Positions 6,105-7,846 of a stretch of DNA of 7,846 bases are shown here, in pieces; position 1 is the stretch's first letter; every line of letters begins with the position of its first letter. Location of the stretch: contig CAYWTW010000035.1 of the NCBI GenBank assembly GCA_964461325.1, forward strand, positions 1-7,846. The letters are read 5' to 3'. A model generated the notes under the pieces. It saw nothing but the letters and a program-made list of their open reading frames with translations. It was not told where the DNA came from and searched no databases. The position numbers were made by a program, and so were the translations under genes. Source of the stretch: CAYUVV01 sp964461325 (GTDB lineage: Bacteria > Patescibacteriota > Minisyncoccia > Phycocordibacterales > JACOZG01).

Positions 6105-6731
6105 TCGACTGTAAAACTCAATAATGGCAGACAAATTCGGCCCCGGCTCGGCCTCGGTCACGGCCGGCAGAGCGGCCACTTGACCCTCTAAACTACTCAG
6201 ATCTCCGCGCAACCACTCAGGAGATTGGAAAGTCTTAGCGCGCTCGGCTAAGTCTCGCCACAAGGACCGATCCCGACTTTGGGGTCGCACCGTAATTTTA
6301 TCGCCGAGCTTGACGACAAACGAGGGAAAGTTGACCCGACGCCCATTAACTAAGATGTGGCCGTGGGTCACGATCTGACGAGCCTGACGACGCGAAGTGG
6401 CCAATCCCAAACGAAAAATCGTGTTATCCAATCGAGATTCCAGTAGCCGATACAGATTGGCCGCGGGTGCGCCCGCCATCGCCCGCGCCCGTTTGACATA
6501 ATTGGCAAACTGCGTCTCGGATAAACAATAAGTGTAGCGGGCGCGTTGTTTCTCCAAAAGCTGATCGGCGTAGTCGGAAGCCCCGCGACGCGGCCGTCCG
6601 CCACCGCCCGCCCGCTCTCGACCAGCACCGCCGACACCGCCCGCGGAAGTGGTAAATTTCGTCGTCTGGCACTTAGGGAATACCCGATCACCCAAACGCC
6701 GACAAATTTTAAATTTTGGTCCGATTTGCAT
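6099..6731 (-). CDS. rpsD: 30S ribosomal protein S4
   Basis: This 210-residue S4 is a primary 16S rRNA binder that nucleates assembly of the 30S body. The S4 RNA-binding domain is clear at about 99-148, including LDNTIFRLGLATSRRQARQI (101-120) and the HGHILVNGRRVNFPS turn (123-137). The end, IIEFYSRV, is standard. The N-terminus starts MQIGPKFKICRRLGDRVF and has cysteines only at 10 and 21 (another at 69). The four-cysteine zinc cluster is thus absent, and this is a zinc-free form. A Gly-rich insert (about 30-50) takes the place of the usual PGQHG-type segment. In E. coli S4 represses its own operon, but here the rpmJ-rpsM gap is too short for a classical leader. Confidence 0.97.
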   Translation of the reverse strand: MQIGPKFKICRRLGDRVFPKCQTTKFTTSAGGVGGAGRERAGGGGRPRRGASDYADQLLEKQRARYTYCLSETQFANYVKRARAMAGAPAANLYRLLESRLDNTIFRLGLATSRRQARQIVTHGHILVNGRRVNFPSFVVKLGDKITVRPQSRDRSLWRDLAERAKTFQSPEWLRGDLSSLEGQVAALPAVTEAEPGPNLSAIIEFYSRV

Positions 6732-6746
6732 TGTATATTTTAAAGA

Positions 6747-7181
6747 TTAAACGCGACGCGGTTTGCGCGGGCGGGGGCCGTTAAATGGAACCGGCGTCGC
6801 GTCCGTGATTCTCTCCAGATTAATTCCCCGGCTGATGAAAGAGCGCAGGGCTGATTCACGCCCCGAACCAACTCCGCGAATCACGGCTTCGACCTCCTTG
6901 ACGCCCATCGCTTCCGCTTTTTCCGACATCAACTCTCCCACCTTGCTAGCGGCGAAAGTCGTCCCCTTCTTCGCACCGCGGAAACCGAGACTGCCGCTCG
7001 AGGAAGCCGCGACTACTTGACCCTCCAGATTGGTTAACGTCAGTTTGGTGTTGTTGTAAGTCGCCTCGATGTGCAGAATCCCGCGCTCTAGCTTACGCTT
7101 GCCACTACGCGCCAAAGCCCGAGAGCGCAGTCCTTGGTCAACGCTCTGTCCAGTTTTTCTAACGACACGCTTTTTACCCAT
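6747..7181 (-). CDS. rpsK: 30S ribosomal protein S11
   Basis: This 144-residue S11 is a platform protein of the 30S subunit near the Shine-Dalgarno/anti-Shine-Dalgarno helix. The core ILHIEATYNNTKLTLTNLEG (35-54), SSGSLGFRGAKKGTTFAA (61-78) and GVGSGRESALRSF (103-115) are strongly conserved. The C-terminus is TPVPFNGPRPRKPRRV, where most bacteria have TP-x-PHNGCRPPKRRRV. The usual histidine is therefore Phe133 and the cysteine is Pro136. The N-terminal basic extension (1-30) is somewhat longer than in E. coli. It starts 9 bases after rpsM with an AT-rich, Shine-Dalgarno-free upstream region. Confidence 0.98.
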   Translation of the reverse strand: MGKKRVVRKTGQSVDQGLRSRALARSGKRKLERGILHIEATYNNTKLTLTNLEGQVVAASSSGSLGFRGAKKGTTFAASKVGELMSEKAEAMGVKEVEAVIRGVGSGRESALRSFISRGINLERITDATPVPFNGPRPRKPRRV

Positions 7182-7190
7182 AAATAAAAA

Positions 7191-7571
7191 TTATTTCTTC
7201 TCCAGTTTCTTGCGGCCCGAGCCCATTGTTTTTCGAACATTACCTCGACGCGTGCGAGAATTGGTTTTGGTCCTTTGGCCACGGGACGGCAGACGTCGGG
7301 CATGCCGAGTGCCGCGATAAGACTGAATGTCGGTTAGGCGTTTAACGTTCGCGCTGATAGCCCGGCGGAGCTCCCCCTCAATCGGTAAGACCTCCACCAC
7401 TTGACGAATCCGACCTTCTTCTTCAGCATCCAAATCATCAGTTTTTTTGCCATAATCCACCCGAGCCTGATCTAAAATTTTATGCGCCAAAGGACGGCCA
7501 ATCCCATAGATGGCCGTCAGGGCGATCTCCAATCTTTTATCTTTGGGCAAAGTAACGCCAGCAATGCGCAT
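7191..7571 (-). CDS. rpsM: 30S ribosomal protein S13
   Basis: This 126-residue S13 is a 30S head protein that forms the intersubunit bridges to L5 and contacts the P-site tRNA. It begins with the standard MRIAGVTLPKDKRLEIALT. The helix-two-turn-helix region contains IYGIGRPLAHKIL (21-33). The C-terminal basic tail has the signature YRGTRHARRLPSRGQRTKTN (85-104) followed by SRTRRGNVRK. It starts 14 bases after rpmJ. In many bacteria this position carries an S4-binding regulatory leader; the gap here is too short unless the structure extends into coding sequence. No Shine-Dalgarno site is seen. Confidence 0.98.
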   Translation of the reverse strand: MRIAGVTLPKDKRLEIALTAIYGIGRPLAHKILDQARVDYGKKTDDLDAEEEGRIRQVVEVLPIEGELRRAISANVKRLTDIQSYRGTRHARRLPSRGQRTKTNSRTRRGNVRKTMGSGRKKLEKK

Positions 7572-7585
7572 AAATATAATAAAAA

Positions 7586-7702
7586 TTAGGCCTGTTTTTG
7601 CTTGTGGCGAGGCTTACTCGAACAAACCACATACAGATAACCGCGCCGTTTAACAAATCGGCAACGGGAACAACGCTTTTTTAGAGTTGAACGAATTTGC
7701 AT
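7586..7702 (-). CDS. rpmJ: 50S ribosomal protein L36
   Basis: This 38-residue gene lies between infA and rpsM, its usual place. The protein starts MQIRSTLKKRCSRCRFVKRR and ends in CSSKPRHKQKQA. The zinc ribbon is complete: C11, C14, C27 and H33 in a CxxC-x12-C-x5-H pattern. The five-residue spacing before the histidine resembles E. coli L36 rather than the CSNPRH form with four. L36 is the smallest 50S protein and sits near the L6/L16 region. The stop is TAA at 7586-7588. A weak AGAGGA motif (7717-7722) lies 14 bases before the ATG, further away than is usual for a ribosome binding site. Confidence 0.96.
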   Translation of the reverse strand: MQIRSTLKKRCSRCRFVKRRGYLYVVCSSKPRHKQKQA

Positions 7703-7720
7703 ATGTTTGCCAATTTTCCT

Positions 7721-7846
7721 CTAAAGCCTCTTCACGATTCGCCCCTTGCCGCCGTAAACATCTGGCAGAATTTCGACCCGATCTCCTACCAACACTCGAA
7801 TTCGGTGAAGACGCATCCGACCGGCCAAGTAAGACAGAACCTCTTC
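7721..7846 (-). CDS. infA: Translation initiation factor IF-1, C-terminal part; cut by window edge
   Basis: The last 41 codons of a minus-strand frame enter from the right edge and end at TAG (7721-7723). The visible sequence contains VLSYLAGRMRLHRIRVLVGD followed by RVEILPDVYGGKGRIVKRL. This aligns with the second half of IF-1, an OB-fold protein of about 72 residues that occupies the 30S A site during initiation. The GRMR-x-H-x-IR-x-L-x-GD-x-V-x-x-x-x pattern and the ending GRI-x-x-R are diagnostic. The N-terminal part, roughly 30 residues, lies outside. Its position before rpmJ matches the classical order. Confidence 0.95.
   Translation of the reverse strand, partial: EEVLSYLAGRMRLHRIRVLVGDRVEILPDVYGGKGRIVKRL

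Noticed and set aside
6368..6691. Two minus-strand frames of 82 and 107 residues inside rpsD
   Set aside because: They are alternative frames of the Arg/Gly-rich S4 coding region, and S4 itself is clear in the third frame.
7572..7585. S4-binding autoregulatory leader before rpsM
   Set aside because: The rpmJ-rpsM gap is 14 bases, too short for the pseudoknot known from E. coli, and I could not trace such a fold in the flanking coding sequence.
1..7846. UGA-to-glycine recoding as in Gracilibacteria/Absconditabacteria
   Set aside because: All complete genes translate to normal family lengths with no in-frame TGA, so the window gives no evidence of recoding.

Overview
The window is a single, tightly packed block of housekeeping genes, all on the minus strand. 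The proteins are clearly bacterial. Several traits suggest a small-genome bacterium of the Candidate Phyla Radiation (Patescibacteria): a short L13, an S4 without the zinc-binding cysteine cluster, very short gaps, and an rplQ-rplM-rpsI run with no truA between. That placement is inference from protein form and gene order; no marker in the window fixes the phylum. The standard genetic code fits: no protein gene is interrupted by an in-frame TGA.

Read in the direction of transcription (high to low coordinates), the window opens inside infA (translation initiation factor IF-1, C-terminal part only). It continues through rpmJ (L36), rpsM (S13), rpsK (S11), rpsD (S4), rpoA (RNA polymerase alpha) and rplQ (L17), which is the classical alpha-operon order. 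rplM (L13) and rpsI (S9) follow directly, then the Hsp70 chaperone set grpE, dnaK, dnaJ. Gaps between these twelve genes run from an 8-base overlap (dnaK/dnaJ) to 27 bases (rpsD/rpoA). I see no CIRCE element, strong internal promoter or intrinsic terminator, so one long transcription unit coupling ribosome, RNA polymerase and chaperone supply is plausible.

After dnaJ comes the only real intergenic space, about 80 to 100 bases. It holds a good candidate sigma70-type promoter, a small inverted repeat and a ribosome binding site. These lead into the N-terminal third or so of a tyrosine recombinase/integrase that runs off the left edge, with its catalytic domain outside the window.

Nothing here looks like a new defence, mobile or biosynthetic system. 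The points of interest are the fusion of the ribosomal and chaperone gene sets, missing tails on L13 and DnaK, sparse Shine-Dalgarno use, the absence of TGA stops, and the compact control region in front of the recombinase.
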